From: Pseudomonadota bacterium
GTDB lineage: Bacteria > Pseudomonadota > Alphaproteobacteria > GCA-2731375
DNA: 54,999 nt
Direction of reading: 5' to 3'
NCBI GenBank assembly: GCA_027623205.1
Contig: JAQBYC010000002.1
Span: 71,657-126,655 of the forward strand
Shown here: in pieces, positions 24,088 to 32,946 of the stretch
Numbering within the stretch: the stretch's first letter is position 1
Layout of the letters: each line of letters opens with the position of its first letter
Position numbers and translations under genes: made by a program
Notes under the pieces: model-generated
What the model saw: only the letters and a program-made list of their open reading frames with translations
Told to the model about the DNA's origin: nothing
The model's database searches: none

Positions 24088-24693
24088 ATGTCTGCCGCGA
24101 GCCTAACAAAACTGTCGCTCCGCCTCAATCGCCGGGCGGGATATTCCGGCCGGCTGCCCGGCGTGATCCTGCTGACGGATGCGACACGCCTGGCGGATCC
24201 CTTGCCGGCCGCGGCCGCCTTGCCCCCTGGCGGCGCCATCATCCTGCGTCATTATGGTGTTGCGGGGCGCGAAGCCCTGGGCCGGGAACTTATGGCGCTT
24301 TGCCGCCGCCGCGGCCTGTCCCTGTTGATTGCCGCCGATTGGCGCCTGGCCTGGAAGCTGGGCGCCCACGGCGTACACCTGCCGGAATGGCAGGCGGCCC
24401 GGCCGCCGCCATGGCCGCGCAAACCAGGGTGGCTGCTGACCGCCGCGGCCCATTCCGGGCCGGCCCTGTTGCAGGCGGCGCGCCTGGGCGCCCATGCGGC
24501 GCTATTGTCGCCGGTCTTCGCCACCGCCAGCCATCCCGGCGCCCGGACTCTTGGTCCCACGCGCCTTGCCGGGTTGATCCGGCAAGCGGGCCTGCCGGTC
24601 TATGGCCTGGGCGGGATCACGGCCGCCAACGCGGCGCGATTGAGGCCCACCGGTGTAGTCGGCTTCGCCGCCATTTCCGGCCTGGAAGCTTAA
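24088..24693 (+). CDS. ThiE/TenI-like thiamine phosphate synthase family protein
   Basis: A 201-residue protein with the TIM-barrel ThiE/TenI pattern: [41 protein letters not shown], a [16 protein letters not shown] stretch and [15 protein letters not shown] near the C terminus. Members either couple HMP-PP with HET-P to thiamine phosphate or, in TenI-like proteins, act elsewhere in the thiazole branch. The ThiE Lys/Thr-rich phosphate loop (PTxTK) is absent here; the loop has SHPGART, which points to the TenI-like side. The start at 24088 lacks a good ribosome binding site and overlaps the yggS upstream region, so a later start is possible. Its stop codon overlaps that of cysNC (TTAA). No TPP riboswitch is visible upstream, but the gap is only 15 bases. 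Confidence 0.75.
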   Translation: MSAASLTKLSLRLNRRAGYSGRLPGVILLTDATRLADPLPAAAALPPGGAIILRHYGVAGREALGRELMALCRRRGLSLLIAADWRLAWKLGAHGVHLPEWQAARPPPWPRKPGWLLTAAAHSGPALLQAARLGAHAALLSPVFATASHPGARTLGPTRLAGLIRQAGLPVYGLGGITAANAARLRPTGVVGFAAISGLEA

Positions 24694-26570
24694 TTCCGGG
24701 CCCGCGTGGCATCGATGGCAAATCGAGTCTGAATATACCCGACCACCCGCTCGACAGCCTTGTCAACCGTCAGAGACGCGGTATCAACCACCAGGTCCGG
24801 CGCTTCCGGCACTTCATAGGGCGCGGAAATACCGGTGAACTCGGGAATATCACCGGCGCGCGCTTTCTTATACAGACCTTTGGGATCGCGCTGTTCGCAG
24901 GTGGCGAGGTCCGCCTTGATAAAGATCTCGGCAAATTGCGCGCCGCCGGCCAGGCGCGCGCGGTCACGGTCCGAACGATAGGGCGAGATGAAGGCCGTGA
25001 TACAGAGCATGCCGGCGCGGCTGATCAGCGCCGCCACTTCGCCGACCCGGCGGATATTTTCCGCCCGGTCTTCCGGCGAGAAGCCCAGATCGCCGTTCAG
25101 GCCGTGGCGCACATTGTCGCCATCCAGCACATAGGTCTGATAGCCCAGATTGAACAGGCGCCGCTCCACCGCCACGGCAACGGTGGATTTGCCGGCGCCG
25201 GACAGCCCGGTGAACCACAACACCCCGCCCTTGTGACCATTGCGGCGTTCGCGGTTTTCCGCGGTGACATCATGGGCCACCCGTTGAATATTGCTGGACC
25301 GGCGGGCGACAAGGTGACGCTGGTCGGCATAGCCCTGCATGGAAATGATGCCGCCGCCGGCAATGCTGTAATCGTCGACCAGAACAAAGCGCCCGGTTGG
25401 CGGCGACGCGGTGAAGGTGTCCAGGGCCTGCATGCTGTCCGCGCGCAGGGTCATTTCCGCCACCTCGTTGCGCGCGACTCTTGCCGAAACTTTCGTGGAT
25501 AGATCATTGGTATCGATCACCCGGTCGATGGATTGCACCACCACGCCCACCTCGGCGGTGTTCAGCTTCATGGTATAGCGGCTGCCCACGGCCAGATCCC
25601 GGTCGCCCAGCCAGAACAGCCGGGCCAGGAAGACATCCGATTCGACGGGTGGATCGGTTTCGTGGGAGGCCACCTCCCCCCGCGCCACGAAAATCTGTTC
25701 TTCCAGGGTGATGCCGATACTCATCCCGGCACTGGCCTGGATCGGTTGCGAGGGAACATTCCAGGCCTCGATGGTTTTCACTTTGCCAACGCGGTTGGCG
25801 GGCGAAAACAACAAACTGTCGCCGACGCGCAGGACACCGGTTTCAATGCGCCCGGCGATGATCCGGCGTTCGTCGAAACGATAGACGTCCTGAACGGGAA
25901 ACCGCAAAGGCAGGTGGTCTGGCTGGGTCATCACCTGGAAATCATCCAGGGCCTGCAGAATGGTGGGGCCCCGATACCAGGCCATGGCTGCGGATGGGTG
26001 CGCGATATTGTCACCCTGACGCGCCGAGACCGGAATGAAATGGCGCGGCGTCACCCCAAGTTCTTCCAAATAGGCGCCATAGTCCCGCACAATCATCTCA
26101 TACCGATCGCGGCCGTAATCCACCAGGTCCATCTTGTTGACCGCGACCATGACCTGGCGGACCCCTAACAGATGCAGCAGATAGCCATGCCGGCGGGATT
26201 GCTCCCTGATGCCCTCCGCGGCATCGATCAACAGCAGGGCCGCATCGGCGGCGGCGGCGCCGGTAACCATATTCTTCAGGAACTCCTTGTGGCCCGGCGC
26301 ATCGATGATCACATAGCCGCGCCTGGCGGTGCGAAACCAGATTTGCGCGGTATCGATGGTCACGCCCTGGTCACGCTCCGCCTGCAGCGCATCCATCAGA
26401 AAAGCCCATTCAAACGGCATGCCCCGGCGTTGGCACATGGCCTGGATGGCCGCGAATTTTCCTTCGGGCAAACTGCCGGTATCGTGAAACAGCCGCCCCA
26501 CCAGGGTCGATTTACCATGGTCCACATGGCCGACGATGGCGACCTTGAGGCTTTCCTGCGCCGCGTCCAT
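24690..26570 (-). CDS. cysNC: Bifunctional sulfate adenylyltransferase subunit 1 / APS kinase
   Basis: A 626-residue fusion. The N-terminal GTPase half (residues 1-430) has the P-loop GHVDHGKS (14-21), DAPGH (90-94) and NKMD (145-148), as in the EF-Tu-like CysN. The C-terminal APS kinase domain begins about residue 440, with its P-loop GLSGAGKS (455-462) and [20 protein letters not shown]. CysN with CysD makes APS from sulfate and ATP; the kinase part then makes PAPS. Start ATG 26570 is preferred, as TAGGA lies nine bases upstream; the next ATG nine bases further out overlaps that site. It follows cysD by 11 bases in the same operon. The frame stays open into cysD (to 27293), but that region is a shadow, not a CysD-CysN fusion. 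Confidence 0.95.
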   Translation of the reverse strand: MDAAQESLKVAIVGHVDHGKSTLVGRLFHDTGSLPEGKFAAIQAMCQRRGMPFEWAFLMDALQAERDQGVTIDTAQIWFRTARRGYVIIDAPGHKEFLKNMVTGAAAADAALLLIDAAEGIREQSRRHGYLLHLLGVRQVMVAVNKMDLVDYGRDRYEMIVRDYGAYLEELGVTPRHFIPVSARQGDNIAHPSAAMAWYRGPTILQALDDFQVMTQPDHLPLRFPVQDVYRFDERRIIAGRIETGVLRVGDSLLFSPANRVGKVKTIEAWNVPSQPIQASAGMSIGITLEEQIFVARGEVASHETDPPVESDVFLARLFWLGDRDLAVGSRYTMKLNTAEVGVVVQSIDRVIDTNDLSTKVSARVARNEVAEMTLRADSMQALDTFTASPPTGRFVLVDDYSIAGGGIISMQGYADQRHLVARRSSNIQRVAHDVTAENRERRNGHKGGVLWFTGLSGAGKSTVAVAVERRLFNLGYQTYVLDGDNVRHGLNGDLGFSPEDRAENIRRVGEVAALISRAGMLCITAFISPYRSDRDRARLAGGAQFAEIFIKADLATCEQRDPKGLYKKARAGDIPEFTGISAPYEVPEAPDLVVDTASLTVDKAVERVVGYIQTRFAIDATRARN

Positions 26571-26581
26571 CGCACCCATTC

Positions 26582-27376
26582 CTACATATAGCCCTGGGTG
26601 CGCAGACGTTCGAAGGCGTCCTCGGCCTCGTGGTCCATGGCCCGGCCGGACCGTTCGGAGATTTTCGTGGTCTCCAGTTCGGCGATGATCTCGGGAATGG
26701 TGCCGGCGTCGCTGGCAATGGGAAAGGTGATATCCGCATCGCCCAGGGAGCGGTAGCGCTTGCCGTCGCGGGCAAAATACAGCGGCACCGTGGGGATGCT
26801 TTCCCGCAGGGTATAGCGCCAGATATCGATTTCGGTCCAATGCAGCAGGGGATGAATACGCAGATGGGTGCCTGGCGGGAAGGTCGTATTGAATTGGCCC
26901 CAGAATTCGGGGGGCTGTTCCTTGATCTCCCAGGTGCCCCGCGCGCCACGGGGCGAAAAATAGCGTTCCTTGGCCCGGCTGCCTTCTTCGTCGCGGCGAA
27001 TGCCCGCGATAACGCCGTCGAAGCGGTGGCTTTCCAGCAAAGTTCTCAGACCGGCGGTCTTGCGCGCCGCGGAACGGGCGGCGGGCGGCAGGGTCGCATC
27101 CATCTCCTCCACCGGCGGACAGGTATCGGAAATGAAATTCAGCCCCCATTCCGCGACATAGCGGTCGCGAAACGCGTACATCTCCGGGAACTTCTTTTCC
27201 GTATCGATATGCACGGCGGGAAATGGCACATGGCCGAAAAACGCCTTGCGCGCCAGCCAGATCATGACATTGGAATCCTTGCCCAAAGACCACAGCATGG
27301 CCAGCTTATCGATCCGGTTGAACGCCTCGCGCAAGATAAAGATGCTCTGGCTTTCCAGAACGTCGAGATGGTTCAT
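26582..27376 (-). CDS. cysD: Sulfate adenylyltransferase subunit 2
   Basis: A 264-residue ATP sulfurylase small subunit of the PP-loop family. The loop SLGKDS (residues 30-35) matches the SxGKDS pattern, followed by [20 protein letters not shown] and the C-terminal [19 protein letters not shown]. It activates sulfate with ATP to APS, acting with the GTPase CysN. The start at 27376 has AAGGA about a dozen bases upstream; the frame extends to 27502 but the added residues are not conserved. The gene precedes cysNC by 11 bases. No cysH, cysI, cysJ or sulfate ABC transporter is in the window, so the pair may serve PAPS supply for sulfation or for assimilation elsewhere. It is divergent from the methyltransferase gene. 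Confidence 0.95.
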   Translation of the reverse strand: MNHLDVLESQSIFILREAFNRIDKLAMLWSLGKDSNVMIWLARKAFFGHVPFPAVHIDTEKKFPEMYAFRDRYVAEWGLNFISDTCPPVEEMDATLPPAARSAARKTAGLRTLLESHRFDGVIAGIRRDEEGSRAKERYFSPRGARGTWEIKEQPPEFWGQFNTTFPPGTHLRIHPLLHWTEIDIWRYTLRESIPTVPLYFARDGKRYRSLGDADITFPIASDAGTIPEIIAELETTKISERSGRAMDHEAEDAFERLRTQGYM

Positions 27377-27590
27377 GACGGCTGTTGGTCCTTGGGGCAA
27401 TCGTCTTTCGACGCCGAAACGGCTGGATAAAGGACTGAATAGCGCCGGATGAAAGCGTTTATTTGCCCATGAAGTCAAGGCTGAACTGGCCTTGGTCGAC
27501 AATCACAGACGCGTTGTCAGGCGTCCGGTCGGCAGCTAGACTGGGCTGCGGGTCGATAATTCCATGCCGGTAATAATATGAAGCGGTTGC

Positions 27591-28157
27591 ATGCGCCTTA
27601 ATCTCGGTTGCGGCTTTGACAAGAAGGCCGATTGGATCAACGTCGATAAGAGCCCGCTCTCCGAACCGGACGAGCTGGTGGATCTGGAGGCCATCCCGTG
27701 GCCCTGGCCGGACCATAGCGTTCAGGAAGTCCAGTTGCGTCATGTCCTGGAGCATTTGGGCGCCACGTCAGATGGTTATTTGGCGATCATCAAGGAATTA
27801 TGGCGGGTTTGCCGCCCCGGCGCGCTGGTCCGCATTGTGGTGCCCCACCCCCGCCATGATCACTACCTGAACGATCCAACCCATGTGCGGCCGATTACCG
27901 TGCAGGGCCTGGAAATGTTTTCCCAGGCGCGCAATCGGGAATGGCGAAAAAAGGGCATTCCCAACACGCCTTTGGGCCTTTATCTGGGTATCAATTTCGA
28001 GATCGTGTCATTTGACGTCCTGCCGGACGAGCCCTGGCGCGGCCGCCTGCAACGGGGTGAATTGCAGCCGGCGCAGTTACAGGAAGCCATGCGGATGTAT
28101 GCCAACGTCATCATGGAAACCACCATTGTCATGCGGGCGATCGAAATCGAGGCCTGA
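27591..28157 (+). CDS. Class I SAM-dependent methyltransferase-like protein
   Basis: A 188-residue protein with a partial class I methyltransferase fold. Motif I reads RLNLGCGFDKKADWINVDKS (residues 2-21), then LVDLEAIPWPWPDHSVQEV (motif II-like) and ELWRVCRPGALVRIVVPHPR (motif III-like). Its C-terminal part, with HYLNDPTHVRPIT and EMFSQARNREWRK, is seen in methyltransferases found beside sugar-modification genes. Target and activity are unknown; the protein could be an inactive homologue. The first ATG, close to the divergent cysD promoter region, has no clear ribosome binding site. It is transcribed toward the porin gene, with a hairpin and a promoter-like sequence between them. Confidence 0.78.
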   Translation: MRLNLGCGFDKKADWINVDKSPLSEPDELVDLEAIPWPWPDHSVQEVQLRHVLEHLGATSDGYLAIIKELWRVCRPGALVRIVVPHPRHDHYLNDPTHVRPITVQGLEMFSQARNREWRKKGIPNTPLGLYLGINFEIVSFDVLPDEPWRGRLQRGELQPAQLQEAMRMYANVIMETTIVMRAIEIEA

Positions 28158-28207
28158 AGGCTGGCCGTATTGCCGCCCGGTCTTCGCTCTCCGGTGTCCC
28201 GGAAAGC

Positions 28208-28224
28208 CAACGGCGCCGCCGTTG
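28208..28224 (+). terminator. Small hairpin after the methyltransferase gene
   Basis: CAACGGC / GCCGTTG form a perfect 7-bp stem with a GCC loop, 51 bases after the stop codon. No T-run follows, so termination is only a possibility. Confidence 0.3.
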
Positions 28225-28268
28225 TTGCAGCATTACCACAGTGTTCGATTATCGACACAGTTACGGAA

Positions 28269-28298
28269 TTGATGACTTGCCTTTCCGGCGGTTAAAAT
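28269..28298 (+). promoter_or_regulatory. Candidate porin promoter
   Basis: TTGATG (28269-28274) and TAAAAT (28293-28298) are separated by 18 bases. They lie about 90 bases upstream of the porin ATG. This would give a leader of about 85 bases ending in a GA-rich ribosome binding region (AGAGAGAGAAGG). Confidence 0.35.
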
Positions 28299-28388
28299 GC
28301 TCAATGATGTTGAGGTGACTGTGCTTCATCGGTCCGTAACGCGTGTTACGCTGGCCACCAGGCAATAGAGAGAGAGAAGGTAATTGCA

Positions 28389-29525
28389 ATGAAAAGTATT
28401 CTATATGGAACGACAGCCCTGATGGCCGTCAGCCTTGTGGCTGGCTCGGTTAGCGCGGCTGAGAAGATCAAGCTGGGCTTGGGCGGCTACTGGCGTGGCG
28501 CCATTCACGTGGGCGATGCCGACAACGACGGCGCCGGCGCCGCCGGCAGTGATCTGCGGGACCACGGTTTCGGCCAGGAATCTGAAATCTACTTCAGCGG
28601 CAACACCACCCTGGACAACGGTATCAAGTTCGGCGTGATGGTGCAGCTCGAAGGCGAGACATCGGGCGACCAGATCGATAACACCTACATCTGGACCGAA
28701 GGTGCGTTTGGCCGCGTCGAGTTCGGCGAGACCTGGGGCCCCAGCCTGCTGATGTCATACGGCTCGGTCGGCGACAAGCTCGACGGTCACGGCGACTTTG
28801 CCTCGAATAACGCCGGCACCAACTGGAACGGCCTGGGTATCAACACCTATGGTGGCGACGCCGGCATCCTGCAGACGCCGGATCAAAAGATCACCTACTT
28901 CACCCCGCGCATGGCCGGCTTCCAGGTAGGCGCCAGCTATATGCCGGAAAACAATCCTGCCGCCACCAACTCCACCGCTGGCGGGCTTAATTCCCAGGTC
29001 AATGGCCTCGTCGGCAACGAATTGTTCGATATTGCCGCCAACTACGTCGGCAAGTTCGGCGGCGTCGACGTTGCCGCTTTCGGCAGCTGGTTCACCTCCG
29101 ATACCGAGGCCACCGCTATTGGCGCGGTCCCCGGCCGGGACGTCGACGGTTATTCGGTCGGTGGCCAGATTGGCGTCAGCGGCTTCACGGTTGGCGGCCG
29201 CTACACCAATATTGACGACCTGCTTGGCGCACAGCCCACCACCGCAGCCACTGCCGGCGACCGGGAAACCTGGCGCATGGGTGCGGCATACGCTTCCGGA
29301 CCCTGGTCGGTCGGTGCCAACTACATCAAAGCGACCGGCGATATCGGCGGCGTGAACCGGGATGACGAGACCGTGTATTGGTCCGTTGGCGGCGACTATA
29401 ATCTCGGGCCTGGCATCACGCTTTTTGCCGGCGTCCAGTTTTGGGATTATGAGGACTCGTCGAATACCGCTGCGACACAAGGCGATTCGACCATTGGCGT
29501 GTTCGGTACGCTATTCTCGTTCTAA
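28389..29525 (+). CDS. Gram-negative outer-membrane porin (Porin_4 type)
   Basis: A 378-residue porin. Residues 1-23 are a Sec signal peptide (MKSILYGTTALMAVSLVAG, cleavage near SVSA|AEK). The mature part has alternating beta-strand sequences: IKLGLGGYWRGAIHVGDAD, EIYFSGNTTLDNGIKFGVMV, AFGRVEFGETWGPSLLMSYG, and YWSVGGDYNLGPGITLFAGV, and ends GVFGTLFSF with the terminal Phe recognised by the BAM complex. It forms a general diffusion channel in the outer membrane, probably as a trimer. Short acidic patches such as DADNDGAGAAG lie in predicted loops and periplasmic turns. A GA-rich ribosome binding site precedes the ATG. It is a single-gene unit, with a candidate promoter upstream and a strong intrinsic terminator downstream. 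Confidence 0.95.
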   Translation: MKSILYGTTALMAVSLVAGSVSAAEKIKLGLGGYWRGAIHVGDADNDGAGAAGSDLRDHGFGQESEIYFSGNTTLDNGIKFGVMVQLEGETSGDQIDNTYIWTEGAFGRVEFGETWGPSLLMSYGSVGDKLDGHGDFASNNAGTNWNGLGINTYGGDAGILQTPDQKITYFTPRMAGFQVGASYMPENNPAATNSTAGGLNSQVNGLVGNELFDIAANYVGKFGGVDVAAFGSWFTSDTEATAIGAVPGRDVDGYSVGGQIGVSGFTVGGRYTNIDDLLGAQPTTAATAGDRETWRMGAAYASGPWSVGANYIKATGDIGGVNRDDETVYWSVGGDYNLGPGITLFAGVQFWDYEDSSNTAATQGDSTIGVFGTLFSF

Positions 29526-29549
29526 ACAGCCAACATACATCTGGTATGG

Positions 29550-29584
29550 GAACGTGGGGCCGGTTGGCCCCACGTTCTTTTTTT
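29550..29584 (+). terminator. Intrinsic terminator of the porin gene
   Basis: A perfect 12-bp stem (GAACGTGGGGCC / GGCCCCACGTTC) with a GGTT loop is followed at once by seven T residues (29578-29584), 24 bases after the porin stop codon. It is the clearest rho-independent terminator in the window. Confidence 0.93.
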
Positions 29585-29593
29585 GCCTGAACA

Positions 29594-29654
29594 GCGCAAT
29601 TGCACCAATGACTTGGATCGCTAAAGCGAATCCAATTGATTGAAAATTGCTCTA
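29594..29654 (+). repeat. Dispersed intergenic element, copy 8
   Basis: Contains GCAATTGCACCAATGACTTGG, ATCGCTAAAGCGAATCC and the conserved end TTGATTGAAAATTGCTCTA, which touches the stop codon of the minus-strand glycosyltransferase-like gene. It sits between the porin terminator and that gene. Confidence 0.65.
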
Positions 29655-30857
29655 CCGCCGCCGGCGCAGCAGGTCGGTGCGGATCTGTTGCGCAATGGTG
29701 GCGGCGGCCGCCGCGACGGCCGCCACGCAGGGTATGGGGGTCTGCAATAAAAGCCGCCGGATCAGGTCCCGGTCCGCGCCTTCGACATTTCCCGGCAAAT
29801 CCTTCCGATCCACCCCCAGCGAGGCCATGCAGCCAGTCCGCCCATCGGCGGTTTGCCGCAGTTTCGCCAGGCCGCAGGGCGCCTCGCAATAGTCACTGCG
29901 GTATTGCGCTTGAATGGGATGCAGATTGCGGTGCCGGCCCAGCAGCAGCTCCGACGGCGCGGAGGTGAAGACGGCGGCCCCCGGATGCTGTTCCAGCTTA
30001 CTGAGATGCGCCGGACCGGAATCGGCATACACCGCATAGTCAAACCGCCGCATCACCCCCAGAAGCGCCGCGACCGAACCGGTGTCTTCGATATATACCA
30101 GATCCGGCGCGGCGGCATCCAAGGCGGACCGCAGGATTCCGGACTGGTTCTGGGCCGGGTTCAAGACAATTTGCACCTCCATGCCGTCGCCGCCAAGCAA
30201 TCCGTGCAGGGCCAGGATCAAGGCCGGCGGCAAGGTACGAAGCGGCGACGACGCCAGGGGCAGAATACCGATGCGTAACGGACCATCCCTGGCCGCCACC
30301 GCGGCCACCGGTGTCCGGCCCGGCGCCGGCAGGCCAAACAACTGGTGGAGCGCGGCTTCCATGTCGACCGGCCAAAATTCTATCTCCCGGCGGGCGGGCA
30401 CATCATTCAGGTCGATGATGGCATCAAAACGCTGCAATTCGGCGTGGGCGATCCAGGCCGGATGGACCGCCAGTCCCGGCACCCCGGCATAGACATCCGA
30501 GGCTGAGTCGCTGCCCAACAGGGCGACCGCTTTCGGTTGCGCCCGCGCCATGAACGCCTCGAGAAACAGCCGGATCGCCACATGCTCGCCGATGGCGGGC
30601 GGGGGCGACAGGAACAGTACGGTGCGGCCGCGGTAGGGGTGCCGCCGCCAGCGCTCGACCTTGACCGGCCGGATCTTGGCATTGCCCAGTTCCCGCAGCA
30701 TCCCCGTGCGGCCGCGCACGATTTGGCGATGAAAACTGTCCGAGGCGGTGACATAGATGACGTCCCGGCGGCCTTGTTGCGGCGGCAGGGCGGTACTGTT
30801 GGGGGTTGGAAATTGGAAATTCGCCAGGCTGCTAAACACCGGTAACGACTTCGCCAC
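29652..30857 (-). CDS. Glycosyltransferase family 9-like (heptosyltransferase-like) protein
   Basis: A 401-residue protein. The C-terminal half has a GT-B/GT9-like look: RIGILPLASSPLRTLPPAL, then a donor-site stretch DYAVYADSGPAHLSKLEQHP, which is the GT9 pattern SGPxHLAxxxGxP with Gln/His in place of the usual Gly. FTSAPSELLLGRHRNLHPIQ follows the family's trade-off with GPTxPxxxxP. The tail has an unusual C..C segment (YCEAPCGLAKLRQTADGRTGCM). The start is uncertain; GTG at 30857 has GGAGG ten bases upstream and is preferred to the ATG at 31007, whose upstream region is not conserved-looking. Cytoplasmic or peripheral inner-membrane sugar transfer in LPS synthesis is the likely role, but acceptor and donor are unknown. 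It may also be a degenerate member. Confidence 0.6.
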   Translation of the reverse strand: MAKSLPVFSSLANFQFPTPNSTALPPQQGRRDVIYVTASDSFHRQIVRGRTGMLRELGNAKIRPVKVERWRRHPYRGRTVLFLSPPPAIGEHVAIRLFLEAFMARAQPKAVALLGSDSASDVYAGVPGLAVHPAWIAHAELQRFDAIIDLNDVPARREIEFWPVDMEAALHQLFGLPAPGRTPVAAVAARDGPLRIGILPLASSPLRTLPPALILALHGLLGGDGMEVQIVLNPAQNQSGILRSALDAAAPDLVYIEDTGSVAALLGVMRRFDYAVYADSGPAHLSKLEQHPGAAVFTSAPSELLLGRHRNLHPIQAQYRSDYCEAPCGLAKLRQTADGRTGCMASLGVDRKDLPGNVEGADRDLIRRLLLQTPIPCVAAVAAAAATIAQQIRTDLLRRRR

Positions 30858-31235
30858 GTGCCCTGCCCCTCCAGCGACCCGTGGCCGGGCCGATGACCAG
30901 CCACCGGTCCGCGCCGGTTCGCGCGAACCGGCGAAATTCGACCACCCCTCCGCCTTAACGGTTTGCCTTTTGCTTGGCAAGTTTTCTTTGCCTGGAAATT
31001 GCCGCATGGACGGGGTTTCCCGTCGTCATCCCGGCGGCAGGCAGGCCGGGCGGAACTCTTGCAATATCGCGGACTGCGAAAATGCCGATCTCTTGTGCGG
31101 AATTGACGGGCCAGCCGGTTTTGCCGGCGGGCCCACGCCGGCCCGGCAACATTTACCTATCCGCTCGCCGCCTTCGGGCTAAGTGACAGAAAAGATTAGG
31201 CTGATTATTGGCGCAGTTCTTGCATTTAATTCCCT
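30858..31235. other. Non-coding stretch between two divergent genes
   Basis: About 380 bases hold no convincing gene; short open frames here have no ribosome binding site or recognisable product. Two GC-rich inverted sequences near 31120-31149 (TTGCCGG...CCCGGCAA) could form a hairpin with a bulge. The gene at 31236 must have its promoter here; I see no clear consensus. Confidence 0.5.
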
Positions 31236-32108
31236 ATGACAATGCCCACCGTACAGCCGGCGCGTTTCGGTGCCGTCACCGACTATTATATGCCGGGCCG
31301 GGAACAGATGGAGCCCGGGACCAATGCCCTGGTTAACGGCGGCAATGGCGCTGTCGACGACCGTACAGTCGCGCAGTCGGGCCACGCGCCGGAGGACGGC
31401 CAATTCTTTGGCCCGGATGGCATGACATTCAGCGATTTGCTGGATGTGTTGAACCCACTGCAGCATATTCCGGTGATCGGCGAGATCTATCGCGCCGCAA
31501 GCGGGGATGAAATCTCGGCCGGGGCCCGCATGGCCGGGGGCATTCTGTACGGCGGACCACTGGGTTTTCTGGGGGCGCTGGCCAATTCAATCGTGGCGGA
31601 AGCAACCGGCAAGGATATCGGCGGCAACGTCGTGGCGCTGTTTTCCGGTGATGGGGATGCGAACGGCGACGGGCAGCTCGCCGCGGCTTCCCCGGCCCAT
31701 GACAACGCGGCGGCGGCCGACCGCAATGTTCTCGCGGCAACAGGGGACAAAGCCGACGTGGCGGCGAGCGCCGCGGCCGTGGCCCTGCCAGCGTTCCCCC
31801 TGGCGGGCCGGCCCAAGGCGCCGTTTGCGTCCAATCCGGTCCAGGCGCTGCACGGCGGCACGGTTCCCCGGGCGGCGTTATGGGCATCCGGGCAATCTGC
31901 GCCGGCATTAAGTCCGGCCGCGTTTCATACGTTGTTAAACACTTTTGCCGACACGTCCAGTAGCCCGCTCCCCGGCGCCCCGGGGCACCAGGGAGGCCAA
32001 GGCCTGGCCGCGGGCGGGGAAACGCCGCCAATCCATACGGGTACAATTCGGGAAGCAGGGCTGGCGATCAACCAACTGTTACGTCCCCACGCCAAAGAGC
32101 GCGACTAG
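31236..32108 (+). CDS. Conserved hypothetical protein with a single hydrophobic core
   Basis: A 290-residue protein not assignable to a named family. Residues about 55-120 form a conserved-looking unit: FFGPDGMTFSDLLDVLNPLQ, HIPVIGEIYRAASGDEI, then GARMAGGILYGGPLGFLGAL and ANSIVAEATGKDIG. This reads like one helical, glycine-rich hairpin that could insert into or lie on a membrane. Residues 125-265 are Ala/Pro/Gly-rich low-complexity sequence. The C terminus is AGLAINQLLRPH. No signal peptide is obvious. Similar core motifs occur in uncharacterised Rhodospirillales proteins, as far as I can recall. It is transcribed toward the DUF3576 lipoprotein with a 94-base gap. Function is unknown. Confidence 0.72.
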   Translation: MTMPTVQPARFGAVTDYYMPGREQMEPGTNALVNGGNGAVDDRTVAQSGHAPEDGQFFGPDGMTFSDLLDVLNPLQHIPVIGEIYRAASGDEISAGARMAGGILYGGPLGFLGALANSIVAEATGKDIGGNVVALFSGDGDANGDGQLAAASPAHDNAAAADRNVLAATGDKADVAASAAAVALPAFPLAGRPKAPFASNPVQALHGGTVPRAALWASGQSAPALSPAAFHTLLNTFADTSSSPLPGAPGHQGGQGLAAGGETPPIHTGTIREAGLAINQLLRPHAKERD

Positions 32109-32202
32109 ACCTTCCATAACAATTTGCCGGTTCTTATTCCGCACCGGGCCGCGACGGTGTATATAGGCAGGACACGGTTGGTTGTTTTTGGAGTGGTTTT
32201 CT

Positions 32203-32760
32203 ATGACCTTGACGCCGCATCTCGGACGGATCTGGTATCACGTCGGTGTCTATATGGCGGCGGCGCTGCTGCTGGGGGCCTGCGGCTTGGCCGATACCGA
32301 ACAGAATTACCCCGAACGATCGGGCCGTGCCGCCAATCCCAACCCGACCGGGGAAAAGGATTCCGTGTTCGGGTCGGATGGCTTGACCCTTTTCGGCGGC
32401 AAGAAACCGGATGGGCCAGGCGGCGGCGGCGGCGGCATCGGCATCAACAGTTTTCTTTGGCGGGCTTCCCTGGACACCCTGTCTTTCATGCCGCTGAATT
32501 CCGCCGACCCGTTCGGCGGCGTCATCATTACCGATTGGTACAGCGCACCTGATAGTCCCGATGAGCGCTTCAAGATGACAATCTATATCATTGATCGGCG
32601 TCTGCGGGCCGACGGCATCAAAGTCGCGGTTTTCAAACAGACAAAAAACCAGGAGCAACAGTGGCTGAATGTCGAGGTCGCCGACGATACCGCGACACAA
32701 TTGGAGAACGCCATTCTGGTCCGGGCCCGGCAATTGCGGCTGGATACCGTGGCGCAATAA
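32203..32760 (+). CDS. DUF3576 domain-containing lipoprotein
   Basis: A 185-residue predicted lipoprotein. The N-terminal segment ends in the lipobox LLGACG, with the lipidated Cys at residue 27. The mature part has SVFGSDGLTLFGGKKP, a Gly run, GINSFLWRASLDTLSFMPLN, SADPFGGVIITDWYSAPDSP, then KMTIYIIDRRLRADGIKVAV, the pattern of DUF3576. The start at 32203 is chosen because GGAG is nine bases upstream. It should be anchored at the outer membrane. In alphaproteobacteria it commonly lies just upstream of leuS and lptE, as here; a role in envelope or LPS assembly is suggested by that context only. About 186 bases without a gene separate it from leuS. Confidence 0.88.
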   Translation: MTLTPHLGRIWYHVGVYMAAALLLGACGLADTEQNYPERSGRAANPNPTGEKDSVFGSDGLTLFGGKKPDGPGGGGGGIGINSFLWRASLDTLSFMPLNSADPFGGVIITDWYSAPDSPDERFKMTIYIIDRRLRADGIKVAVFKQTKNQEQQWLNVEVADDTATQLENAILVRARQLRLDTVAQ

Positions 32761-32946
32761 GGCCGGAAAACCACGCCCGCCAAGCGCCGGTTTTGCCGCT
32801 TAAATTCCTGGGCATTTGGCGTATTGTCGGACGTTGTCGTTTCTCGCGAAACCCTAAATAGAGACGCCCGGCGTCGCCTGATGGTACGTTTTTAGGGCAT
32901 ATGATTGGCTCCTCCGATGTTGGGGCGGCCGGGGAGAATGAAGTCC

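Noticed and set aside
23904-25502. A 532-residue plus-strand frame over yggS, the ThiE-like gene and cysNC
   Set aside because: Overlaps three genes with clear motifs and has no recognisable domain itself.
26571-27293. Possible CysD-CysN fusion from the frame staying open upstream of cysNC
   Set aside because: The upstream part is out of frame with cysD, carries no CysD motif, and a better start with TAGGA exists at 26570.
30974-31186. A 70-residue plus-strand frame in the 30.9-31.2 kb gap
   Set aside because: No ribosome binding site, no conserved motif, and it overlaps GC-rich inverted sequence.
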